Part shown: piece after piece, positions 25,218 to 33,698 of the stretch
How positions within the stretch are numbered: position 1 is the first letter of the stretch
Layout: each line of letters starts with the position of its first letter
Position numbers and translations under genes: made by a program
The notes under the pieces: generated by a model
What the model was told of the DNA's origin: nothing
Seen by the model: only the letters and a program-made list of their open reading frames with translations
The model's database searches: none
DNA from: Vulcanimicrobiota bacterium
GTDB taxonomy: Bacteria; Vulcanimicrobiota; Vulcanimicrobiia; Vulcanimicrobiales; Vulcanimicrobiaceae
NCBI GenBank assembly: GCA_030038215.1
Contig: JASHPI010000039.1
Location: 1-37,871, forward strand
Direction: 5' to 3'
DNA: 37,871 bases

Positions 25218-27326
25218 ATGCAGCGCATCCGAGTCGGCATCGACGTTGGGGGGACGTTTACCGATGTCGTTGCGATCGATGCGGCGACGCGCCGGCTCAT
25301 TGCGCGCGTCAAAGTTCCGACGACGCACGGTGCGCGAGAAGGCGTGGCTGCTGGAATCGTGACCGGCATCGAGCGCCTCTTCCGCGAAGAGCGCATCGAT
25401 CCCGCCGACGTCGCTTTCATTGCCCACTCAACGACGCAGGCAACGAATGCGCTGCTCGAAGGCGATCTGGCGCGGGTCGGCGTTCTCGGGTTGCTCGACG
25501 GTTGGGGATGGTGGACGCGGCAGCAGCTTCGATTCGACGGCGTGCAGCTTGCCTCGGGAGCGATCTTTGCCCCCGAGTTCGTCTTTGCACGCGCACACGA
25601 TGAAGGCGCGGTTCGCGACGCCATCGGCCGTCTAATCGCCAACGGCACGCAGTCGATCGCGGTGAGCCGGCCCTTCGGTGTCGATCGCCCGACGGCCGAG
25701 TCGTCGGCAGTCGAGTATGCCCGCGCGCTGGGCGTCGACGCGACCAGCGGCCACGACGTCAGCACGATGTACGGCTTGCGCGCGCGCACGCGCACCGCCG
25801 CGCTCAATGCCGCAATTCTTCCGCGCATGGTGCGCACGGCGCGCATGACCGCCGGCGCCGTCGAACAGGCGGCGATTCGAGCGCCGTTGATGGTCATGCG
25901 CTCCGATGGCGGGGTCATGGACGTGCGTGAGATCGAGCGACGCCCGATCCTCACGATGCTTTCCGGACCGGCAGCCGGCGTCGCCGGCGCGCTGCTCTAC
26001 GAAAGTCTCACCGACGGCATCTTCATCGAGGTCGGCGGCACGAGCTCCGACTGTTCGGCGATTCGAGCCGGCCATCCGCAGATGCAGCCTGCGCGAATCG
26101 GCGGGCACAGGACGATGCTGCGCACGCTCGACGTCCGGACGCTCGCGATTGCGGGGGGCAGCATGGTGCGCATCGATCGCGGCGCGATTGCCGACGTCGG
26201 CCCGCGCAGCGCCCACATCGCCGGATGCGCCTATGCGTCGTTCGTCGCACCCGAGACGTTGGAGGAGGCGCGTTTGGAATGCATCGCGCCGGCCGCCAAC
26301 GATCGCGCCGACTATGCGGTGCTCATCGCGCGCAATGGAGCGCGGATCGCGCTCACCACAACCTGCGCTGCGAACGTGGTAGGCTGCATTCCGTCCGGTG
26401 CTTTCGCTGCTGGCGACGCGCGCGCCGCGCGCCGCGCCTTTGAGCTATTGGCACAACACGCCGGCGGAGAGCCCATCGCGCTCGCGCGGTCGGTTCTCGA
26501 CATCGCAGCTGCCAAACTGCGCCGCGCGATCGAGGAGCTGATCGCGGACTACCGGCTCGATCGCTCGCAGCTCACCATTCTCGGGGGCGGTGGCGGCGCC
26601 GGAGCGCTGGTGCCGTACGCCGCCGCCGCGATGGGCCTGCCTTATCGTCTGGCGCGCGACGCCGAGGTCATTGCACCCATCGGCGTCGCGCTCGCGCTCG
26701 TGCGTGACGTGGTCGAACGGACGATCGTCTCGCCGACGCCGCGCGAAATCGCGCGTATCCGGAGCGAGGCCGCCGATCGCGTCATCGCCGCCGGCGCGTC
26801 GCCGGATCGGGTCGAGGTCGAAGTCGAGATCGATGCCCGAAGCAATCGAGTCCGCGCAACGGCCTCGGGCGCCACGGCGCTCGTCGAGTCGGCAGCGCGC
26901 CGGGTCTGCGATGAGGCGGAGCGGCGCGCGGCGGCGGCTCGCTCGATGGGCCGCGATCCCAGCGAGCTCGAGGTGATCGAGCTGACGAATTTGCTGATCG
27001 CGTACCAAAGCCGCAGCGGCAAGCTGCGCGAGATGCGCGTGCTCGACGAGCGCGCCGTCGTGCGGTTGGCGCTCGAGAACCCCGAGTTGACGCGAGCCGC
27101 AGCCGGCGATCTCGGGCCACGCGTGCACGCCGCAGTCGAACGCGCTACGCGTTTCGGCGACGTCGGGCGCGCGTTACCGGCGCTCCATCTCGTTCACGGA
27201 GGCCGAATCGCAGCCTTCGACGGTCTCACCGATGGCGAACAGGCGCAGGCGCTGGTGCGCGAAGAGCTCGAGGGCTGCGACCCGTGCGAGCCGGTCGCAT
27301 TGTTGACCGTCGCGCGGCCGGCCTAA
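25218..27326 (+). CDS. Hydantoinase/oxoprolinase family protein (HyuA-like)
   Basis: MQRIRVGIDVGGTFTDVVAIDAATRRL, HSTTQATNALLEGD, MRSDGGVMDVREIERRPILTMLSGPAAGVAGA; ATG 25218. ORF track start (24735) is too early. Confidence 0.9.
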   Translation: MQRIRVGIDVGGTFTDVVAIDAATRRLIARVKVPTTHGAREGVAAGIVTGIERLFREERIDPADVAFIAHSTTQATNALLEGDLARVGVLGLLDGWGWWTRQQLRFDGVQLASGAIFAPEFVFARAHDEGAVRDAIGRLIANGTQSIAVSRPFGVDRPTAESSAVEYARALGVDATSGHDVSTMYGLRARTRTAALNAAILPRMVRTARMTAGAVEQAAIRAPLMVMRSDGGVMDVREIERRPILTMLSGPAAGVAGALLYESLTDGIFIEVGGTSSDCSAIRAGHPQMQPARIGGHRTMLRTLDVRTLAIAGGSMVRIDRGAIADVGPRSAHIAGCAYASFVAPETLEEARLECIAPAANDRADYAVLIARNGARIALTTTCAANVVGCIPSGAFAAGDARAARRAFELLAQHAGGEPIALARSVLDIAAAKLRRAIEELIADYRLDRSQLTILGGGGGAGALVPYAAAAMGLPYRLARDAEVIAPIGVALALVRDVVERTIVSPTPREIARIRSEAADRVIAAGASPDRVEVEVEIDARSNRVRATASGATALVESAARRVCDEAERRAAAARSMGRDPSELEVIELTNLLIAYQSRSGKLREMRVLDERAVVRLALENPELTRAAAGDLGPRVHAAVERATRFGDVGRALPALHLVHGGRIAAFDGLTDGEQAQALVREELEGCDPCEPVALLTVARPA

Positions 27327-27332
27327 GGTTCC

Positions 27333-28829
27333 CTAGTTGACGCGCGGCTGCCGTACGGCGAGACGCTCGAGCTCTTCGACCGCGACCGTGCTCTTGTGGC
27401 GGCCGTACGAAAAGTAGAAGATCAACCCCAGCACCAGCCACACGATGAACGCCAGCCAGACCAGCGGGAAGAAGCCCCAAACCACCGGATTGCCGACTCT
27501 GAGGAAGTAGATCAAAAAGAGCGCCGAGACTGCGGCGAGTACGGGGATGATATACGGTCCGAACGGGAGCGTGAAGGAGCCCTGCATTTCGGGGTGTCGC
27601 TTACGCAGTATCGGTACCGCGATTGCGACTAGCACGAAGGCACTCAGCGTGCCCATGTTGGTTACCGATCCCAAGATACTGATCGGGAAGAGCGCGCCGG
27701 CCGCCGCGATCAGCACGCCGAAGAGAATCTGCGAAAGCCACGGCGTGCGCCACGTCGGATGCACCTGTACGAAGAGCGGAGGGATCAGCCCGTCGCGCGA
27801 CATTGCGTAGAAGATGCGCGTCTGCCCGTACATCATGACGAGCAGCACCGTCGTCAAACCGGCGATCGCGCCGAACGAGATGATCACGCCCGCCCAAGCC
27901 AGGCCGACGCTATCGACCGCATAGGCGACCGGGAAGTTCACGTTGAGCGTGTAGAACGGCACCAGGCCGTTGAGGATGGCGACGACCACGATGTACAGGA
28001 TCGTGCAGATCACCAAGCTTACGATGATACCGAACGGCAGGTCGCGTGACGGGTTGCGCGCCTCTTCGGCCGTCGTCGAAACCGCGTCGAAGCCGATATA
28101 GGCAAAGAAGATGAACGCAGCGCCGCCGAACATGCCGGCGATCCCGAACGGGAAGTAACCGCCCAAGCCGGCTTGCGGACTCGGCGGCAGATGGTAATTC
28201 GCCGGATTGATGTGGCCCACGCCGATTACGATGAAGAAGAGGACGACCGCGACTTTGATCGCGACGATGATCGCGTTGACGGTGCCCGATTCGCGCGTCC
28301 CTTTCACCAGCAAGGCTGTGATCAGCAAGATGATGCCCGCTGCAGGGAGGTTCGCGATTCCGGGCGTCATGTCCCAATGGCTGTGCTGCCAAACCTGCGG
28401 AATGTTCCAGTCGAAGAGCGTGTGCAAGATGAACGTAAAATAGCCCGACCAGCCGACGCTGACGGTCGCGGCGCCGAGCGCGTACTCGAGCACCAACGCC
28501 CAGCCGACGATCCATGCCAGGAATTCCCCGAGCGTCGCATACGTGTACGTGTACGCGCTTCCCGAGATCGGGATCTTGCTCGAAACCTCGGCATAGCAGA
28601 GCGCGGCCAACGCGCTCACGATGCCGGCAACCACAAACGAGATGGTCAGCGAGGGGCCGGCGCGCGTCGCCGAGGCGACGCCGGTCAGCACGAAGATGCC
28701 GGTGCCGATGATCGCGCCGATCCCCATGGCAGTGAGCGCCCAGGGTCCCAGCGAGCGCTTGAGACCGCGGTCTTCGTCGCTGCCTTCGGCAAGAATGCGC
28801 GAAAGCGGCTTAACTCGTTGCATCAGCAT
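27333..28829 (-). CDS. APC-family amino acid permease (cationic amino acid transporter-like)
   Basis: LKRSLGPWALTAMGIGAIIGTGIFVLTGVAS and AGPSLTISFVVAGIVSALAALCYAEVSSKIPISGSAYTYTYATLGEFLAWIVGW. Confidence 0.93.
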   Translation of the reverse strand: MLMQRVKPLSRILAEGSDEDRGLKRSLGPWALTAMGIGAIIGTGIFVLTGVASATRAGPSLTISFVVAGIVSALAALCYAEVSSKIPISGSAYTYTYATLGEFLAWIVGWALVLEYALGAATVSVGWSGYFTFILHTLFDWNIPQVWQHSHWDMTPGIANLPAAGIILLITALLVKGTRESGTVNAIIVAIKVAVVLFFIVIGVGHINPANYHLPPSPQAGLGGYFPFGIAGMFGGAAFIFFAYIGFDAVSTTAEEARNPSRDLPFGIIVSLVICTILYIVVVAILNGLVPFYTLNVNFPVAYAVDSVGLAWAGVIISFGAIAGLTTVLLVMMYGQTRIFYAMSRDGLIPPLFVQVHPTWRTPWLSQILFGVLIAAAGALFPISILGSVTNMGTLSAFVLVAIAVPILRKRHPEMQGSFTLPFGPYIIPVLAAVSALFLIYFLRVGNPVVWGFFPLVWLAFIVWLVLGLIFYFSYGRHKSTVAVEELERLAVRQPRVN

Positions 28830-29254
28830 CAGCGCAAGAACCTAATAGCCAAGGGATAGGTGTACGGGCGTCCCTCGGCGGCCGCAATCGTACCCATGAC
28901 AATGAAGACGAGCGAAAACAACAGGACCAGCAGGACGAGGATTGCGAAGCCGATCCACAATCCCACGAAGGGTTTGAAAGCGGCGCTCGAATCGGAAGTC
29001 GAGTACACCGCCAGCGAGAACGTGGCGGCGGTCGCAAGGATCGCAGCCACGACGACGAGCAGCGACACCGTTATCTGGTAGTTGAGCGACGCGCGTGAAT
29101 GCTCGCCCACAAACTCGGATTCGTGCCCTTTTATGAGATAGACGATCAACGGCCCGAGAACGTGGCCAAAGGGCATGCCTGCGACCGCAAGCAGTGCGCT
29201 GAGGTGTGCCGCCATCGCCCAATTACGTTCCTGGGCAGCGGGCTGAACCTGCAT
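28829..29254 (-). CDS. DUF4870-like membrane protein
   Basis: NWAMAAHLSALLAVAGMPFGHVLGPLIVYLIKGHESEFVGEHSRASLNYQIT; TGATG stop/start overlap with the APC permease gene. Confidence 0.82.
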   Translation of the reverse strand: MQVQPAAQERNWAMAAHLSALLAVAGMPFGHVLGPLIVYLIKGHESEFVGEHSRASLNYQITVSLLVVVAAILATAATFSLAVYSTSDSSAAFKPFVGLWIGFAILVLLVLLFSLVFIVMGTIAAAEGRPYTYPLAIRFLR

Positions 29255-29315
29255 GGGCCGGGTATTTGGGAAGCGAGTCGAATGGCCTGCTTCGCGCGGC
29301 GACGAATCGCATTGC

Positions 29316-30656
29316 ATGCCGTCAGATTTCGACGTGTTGGTCGTCGGGGGAGGCAATGCAGGGTGTGCTGCAGCGATCGCCGCGGCGCGCCATGGCGCGC
29401 GAACGCTTCTGGCCGAACGCTACGGTTTTCTCGGCGGCACGGCAACCGCGGCGATGGTCGGACCATGGATGACCTTTCACTCGGGGCGCGAGCGCATCGT
29501 CGGCGGAATCGCGCAGGAGATCGTGGAGCGCTTGATGCGCAAGGGCGCTTCGCCCGGCCATCTTCCCGACACGTCGGATTACGTTGCGACGATCACGCCC
29601 TTCGATCCGGAAGTGCATAAATCTCTGCTCTTGGAGATGATGCACGAAGCCGGCGTCACGCTCTTGCTGCACGCGTACGTGCTCGCCGCTCGAGTCGAAG
29701 GCGAGCGCGTCACCGGCGCCGGCTTTGCGACGGTGGGCGGGACCCGTGAATGCCGCGGCAACGTCGTCATCGATGCAACCGCCGATGCCTTCGTTGCGGC
29801 CTCGGCGGGCGTCCCCACGCAACAAGGCGACGAACGCGGACGCGTGCAGCCGGCGAGCCTGATGCTTCGCTTGAGCCACGTCGATCTGGCGGAGCTGTCG
29901 GCCTACGTTCGCGAGCATCCGGAGGAGATGCGCTCGTCGCTGCCGGTGCCCGAGCGCACGGCGGGCGCGCTCACTGCGGTTGCGGGACTCTATTCGCTTT
30001 GGGAGCGCGCTCGGGCCGACGGTTTGGTCGGGATCCCGCGCGAGCTCGTCTCGTTCTTTATTTCGCCCTATCCCGACGAGGTTACGGTGAACATGACGCG
30101 CGTCGTCGACATCGATCCGCTCGACCCCGACGACTTGACGCGAGCTGAGGTTGAGTCGCGCCTGCAAGCGATGCAACTGCTGGAGTTCTTTCGTCAGCGC
30201 GTTCCGGGATTCGGCAATGCTCGCATCGCCGCTACCGGCACGCAAGTCGGCATTCGCGAATCGCGCCGCATCGTCGGCCGCTACACACTCACGCGCGAGG
30301 ACGTGCTGCAGGCGCGCCACTTCGACGACGCGGTCGCGCGCAGCGCCTACCCAATCGATCTCCACAATCCCAGCGGCGCCGGCACGACCACACACCGGCT
30401 GGCGCCTGGCGAAAGCTACGAAATTCCATATCGATGCCTCGTGCCGGTGAACCGCGAGCAGCTGCTCGTCGCCGGGCGCTGCATTTCGACCACGCACGAA
30501 GCATTGGCTTCGACGCGTCTGACGCCGACCGTCATGACGCTCGGTCAAGCCGCCGGCACGGCGGCCGCATTGGCGTCGCAAGAGCGCGTGGCGGTCGGCG
30601 ACGTCGATACTAGCGAGCTGCGAGCGCGCCTAATCGCCGACGGCGTGCTCCTATGA
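29316..30656 (+). CDS. FAD-dependent oxidoreductase (FAD_oxidored family)
   Basis: FDVLVVGGGNAGCAAAIAAARHGARTLLAERYGFLGGTATAAMVG (Rossmann motif) and LLVAGRCISTTHEALASTRLTPTVMTLGQAAGTAAALA. Confidence 0.9.
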   Translation: MPSDFDVLVVGGGNAGCAAAIAAARHGARTLLAERYGFLGGTATAAMVGPWMTFHSGRERIVGGIAQEIVERLMRKGASPGHLPDTSDYVATITPFDPEVHKSLLLEMMHEAGVTLLLHAYVLAARVEGERVTGAGFATVGGTRECRGNVVIDATADAFVAASAGVPTQQGDERGRVQPASLMLRLSHVDLAELSAYVREHPEEMRSSLPVPERTAGALTAVAGLYSLWERARADGLVGIPRELVSFFISPYPDEVTVNMTRVVDIDPLDPDDLTRAEVESRLQAMQLLEFFRQRVPGFGNARIAATGTQVGIRESRRIVGRYTLTREDVLQARHFDDAVARSAYPIDLHNPSGAGTTTHRLAPGESYEIPYRCLVPVNREQLLVAGRCISTTHEALASTRLTPTVMTLGQAAGTAAALASQERVAVGDVDTSELRARLIADGVLL

Positions 30657-30961
30657 GCCCGCGCGCTCTCGCCCGATCGTACGGCGTCGCCATTCGCTTT
30701 GTCGATCTGGGCAGTTGGGGATCCGTCGAGCTGTGCTCCGAATACGATCCGGCCGGTCCGGAGATTCGCATCAACCGTCGGATCGTCGAGCGCCTGCGCG
30801 GGCACGCGCTGCGCGAGTTCGTCGTGACCGCGATCGGGCACGAGCTTTACCACCACCGCGAGCAGATCGGCGAGGTCGCCAAAATCATCGGCCGCGCGGC
30901 GCGTGAATCGGCGGCCGATCGCTTCGCGCGCGCGCTCGCGCGCAACGTGCACCCGCGGTGA
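30653..30961 (+). CDS. Small ImmA/IrrE-like (M78) metallopeptidase
   Basis: HELYH zinc motif at 30839-30853, downstream ESAADRFARAL (third ligand E at 30905-30907); ATGA and GTGA overlaps with neighbours. Confidence 0.65.
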   Translation: MSPRALARSYGVAIRFVDLGSWGSVELCSEYDPAGPEIRINRRIVERLRGHALREFVVTAIGHELYHHREQIGEVAKIIGRAARESAADRFARALARNVHPR

Positions 30962-31866
30962 AGTACGCCGCGGGCATCGATGGAGGGCAGAGCTCGACCG
31001 TTGCCGTCATCGGCGACGAAGGCGGACGCATTCTCGGGAGCGGACGCGCCGGTCCGGCCGACGAGATCGGCGCCGGACCCGAGTCGTCGCAGCTACACGA
31101 TGCGCTGCGCGCGGCCCTCGACGACGCCCGTGCCCGCGCGGGATTGCCGGAGGAGACGGTCTTTGCCGCGGTCGTGGCCGGCGTGAGCGGCTATCGCGGC
31201 CACGTGTACGGCCGCGCGCCCGACCTGCCGGCAGAGCGTTTCGTTTTGATGCACGACGCGCCGATCGCCCTGGCCGGGGCGCTGGCCGGTGAGCCCGGCG
31301 TCGTGGTGATCTCCGGAACGGGCTCGGTGATCTATGCGCGCGACGTACACGGAACAGCGCAGACCCTCGGCGGATGGGGATTTCTCTTCGGCGACGAGGG
31401 GAGCGCGTTTTGGATTGCGCGCGAAGCGCTGGCGCTGCTGATGCGTAGGCACGACGAAAGCGCCGGCATTCTCGCCGCTGAGACGCAGGCGGCATGCGAG
31501 TTCTTCGGCGTGCGATCGCTGCGCGAGCTGGCCCACGCGTTCTACCACGGAGCGCTGACGCGCGATCGGCTGGCCGCGTTCGCGCCGGCGGTGTTGCGCT
31601 TTGACTCCTTGCGGGCGATCGCGGACGCCGGCGCCGGCCGGCTCGCGGTACTGGCGCAGCGGGCGATCGACGCGGGCGCGCCGCCCACCGTCGCGTTCAT
31701 CGGCGGCACGTTCGCCGACGCGGCTTTCCGCGAGCGCGTGAGCGCGCGCATTTGCGAAGCGATCCCCGCGGCGCAGATCGTGCCGCCGCGCTACCAGCCG
31801 GCGGCGGGAGCGCTGCTGCTCGCCTACCGCGAGCTTGGAGTTCACCGGCAGGAGTTGGACGCGTGA
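30958..31866 (+). CDS. BadF/BadG/BcrA/BcrD-type ATPase, likely N-acetylglucosamine kinase
   Basis: YAAGIDGGQSSTVAVIGDEGGRILGSGRAG, VVVISGTGSVIYARD, GGWGFLFGDEGSAFWIAREAL. Confidence 0.85.
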   Translation: MKYAAGIDGGQSSTVAVIGDEGGRILGSGRAGPADEIGAGPESSQLHDALRAALDDARARAGLPEETVFAAVVAGVSGYRGHVYGRAPDLPAERFVLMHDAPIALAGALAGEPGVVVISGTGSVIYARDVHGTAQTLGGWGFLFGDEGSAFWIAREALALLMRRHDESAGILAAETQAACEFFGVRSLRELAHAFYHGALTRDRLAAFAPAVLRFDSLRAIADAGAGRLAVLAQRAIDAGAPPTVAFIGGTFADAAFRERVSARICEAIPAAQIVPPRYQPAAGALLLAYRELGVHRQELDA

Positions 31867-32540
31867 GCCTGCTGGAGTCGCTGCGCGGCGGCCTGATCGT
31901 CTCGGTGCAGGCGTGGGAAGGCTCCGCGCTCGACGATCCGCACGTGATCGCCGCGATGGCGCGGGCCGCGCAAGAGAGCGGCGCGGTCGCGGTTCGCATC
32001 GCCGGCGCCGAGCATTTGCGCGCGGTGCGCGCGCGCGTCGAGCTGCCCATCATCGGTCTGATCAAGCGCCGCTATCGCGGCTTTGAACCGTACATCACGC
32101 CGACGCTTGAAGAGGTGGGCGCGGTCGCGGCCGCCGGCGCCGACCTGGTTGCCTTCGACGCGACCGCCCGTGCGCGTCCGGACGCGCTCGGTTTGGACCG
32201 GCTGATCGATGCGATTCACGCAGCCGAACTCATCGCTTTGGCTGATTGCGCGACGACCGCCGATGCGCTATGCGCGCGCGACCTGGGCGCCGATGCCGTC
32301 GCGACGACGCTTTGCGGCTACACTGCGCAGACCAAGGACCATCCTCTGCCGGCGCTCGACCTCGTGCGCGAGTTCGCGCAGCTCAATAGCTTTGCGATCT
32401 GCGAAGGCGGGGTACGCTCGCCGGGCGAGGTCCGCAAAGCGCTCGATGCCGGGGCCGACGCAGTCGTCGTCGGGAGCGCGATCACCAACGTCGACTGGCT
32501 CGTGCGCGAGTTTGCAGGGTCCGCCAACCGGATTTCTTAA
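31863..32540 (+). CDS. nanE: N-acetylmannosamine-6-phosphate 2-epimerase
   Basis: LRGGLIVSVQAWEGSALDDP, GAVAVRIAGAEHLRAVR, LPIIGLIKRRY, YITPTLEEV, ICEGGVRSPGEVRKALDAGADAVVVGSAIT; GTG start at 31863. Confidence 0.93.
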   Translation: MSLLESLRGGLIVSVQAWEGSALDDPHVIAAMARAAQESGAVAVRIAGAEHLRAVRARVELPIIGLIKRRYRGFEPYITPTLEEVGAVAAAGADLVAFDATARARPDALGLDRLIDAIHAAELIALADCATTADALCARDLGADAVATTLCGYTAQTKDHPLPALDLVREFAQLNSFAICEGGVRSPGEVRKALDAGADAVVVGSAITNVDWLVREFAGSANRIS

Positions 32541-32584
32541 GCAACCCGGGTCCCATTTTGGTACCATAAGTCTGGAGAACTTGC

Positions 32585-33682
32585 TTGGCAGAGCAGAGAG
32601 CGCAGCCTATCGCCGTAGATCGTGGCTTCTGGACCGTCACCCTGGTCTTGGCGGTGCTGGCGGTCGCCTCGATAGTCTTCTGGATTCTGTTCCCGATTAG
32701 CAAATATCTGCCCGAGGCCATCATCACCGCGCGCCAAGTCGACACGATGTTCCGTTTCATGGCCGCGAGCGGCAGCGCGCTCTACGTCTTCATCGTGGGA
32801 TACTTGATCTATTTCTCGATCGCGTTTCGCGCGAAGGCCACCGATCCGCCGGATGCGATCGGCGTGCAGATCCACGACAATCCCAAGCTGGAGTTCTGGT
32901 GGACGCTGCTTCCGGCAATTTTCGTGTTGCTGCTATCCGTCATCAGCGTACGAATTTGGTACGAGATCCTGCTGGAGCCCGAGAACGGCTTGGTCATCCA
33001 AGCGATCGGCCATCAGTTTTACTTCTCGTTCCGCTATCCGAACGTCAACGGTGAGATCACCGACGAGATGCATCTGCCTCTCGGCGAACCGGTCACGCTG
33101 AATTTGACCTCGGCCGACGTCATTCACGGATTTTGGGTGCCAGCGATGCGGCTCAAGAACGACACCGTTCCGGGTTTGGTGACGACGATTCGATTCACGC
33201 CGCAGTTGGCCGGGCGCTACGAGATCATCTGCACGCAGTTCTGCGGCGTGTTGCACAGCCAGATGCACAAGCAGGTGCTGGTGATCGAGGATAGGGCCTC
33301 GTTCGATAAGTGGTATCAAGGTTGGCAGCAGCGCAACGCGCACGTCAGCAATGCTTTGCCCGCCGCGCCCGGGCAGGCGATCTCACTGCAAGGCGGCGAC
33401 GCGGCAGCCGGCAAGACGCTCTTCGCGCAGAAGTGCACCGCTTGTCACAAGCTTGCGCCCTTCGATCAGCGACTCGTCGGCCCGGGTTTGCAGGGCGTGC
33501 TGCACGATCCGGCTCATCCCAACCTCGTCAACGGCAAGCCGGCGACGCCCGAGAACGTGGCCGGGATCCTGCAGAACGGCTTCACGGGCAGTCTGGGGAC
33601 GATGCCCAATGCGAGCGCAAACGGCCTGTCATCGCAAGACATCGCCAACTTGGTCGCGTTCTTGAATACACTGAAATTATGA
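32585..33682 (+). CDS. coxB: Cytochrome c oxidase subunit II with C-terminal cytochrome c domain (caa3-type)
   Basis: CuA motif CTQFCGVLHSQMHKQV; heme motif CTACH at 33434-33448; TTG start after TGGAGA. Confidence 0.93.
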   Translation: MAEQRAQPIAVDRGFWTVTLVLAVLAVASIVFWILFPISKYLPEAIITARQVDTMFRFMAASGSALYVFIVGYLIYFSIAFRAKATDPPDAIGVQIHDNPKLEFWWTLLPAIFVLLLSVISVRIWYEILLEPENGLVIQAIGHQFYFSFRYPNVNGEITDEMHLPLGEPVTLNLTSADVIHGFWVPAMRLKNDTVPGLVTTIRFTPQLAGRYEIICTQFCGVLHSQMHKQVLVIEDRASFDKWYQGWQQRNAHVSNALPAAPGQAISLQGGDAAAGKTLFAQKCTACHKLAPFDQRLVGPGLQGVLHDPAHPNLVNGKPATPENVAGILQNGFTGSLGTMPNASANGLSSQDIANLVAFLNTLKL

Positions 33683-33698
33683 TAAAATCGAAGGTAGC

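Noticed and set aside
29322-30581. 419-aa minus-strand ORF antisense to the FAD oxidoreductase
   Set aside because: Arg/His-rich shadow frame; the + frame has a clear Rossmann motif and tight operon overlaps.
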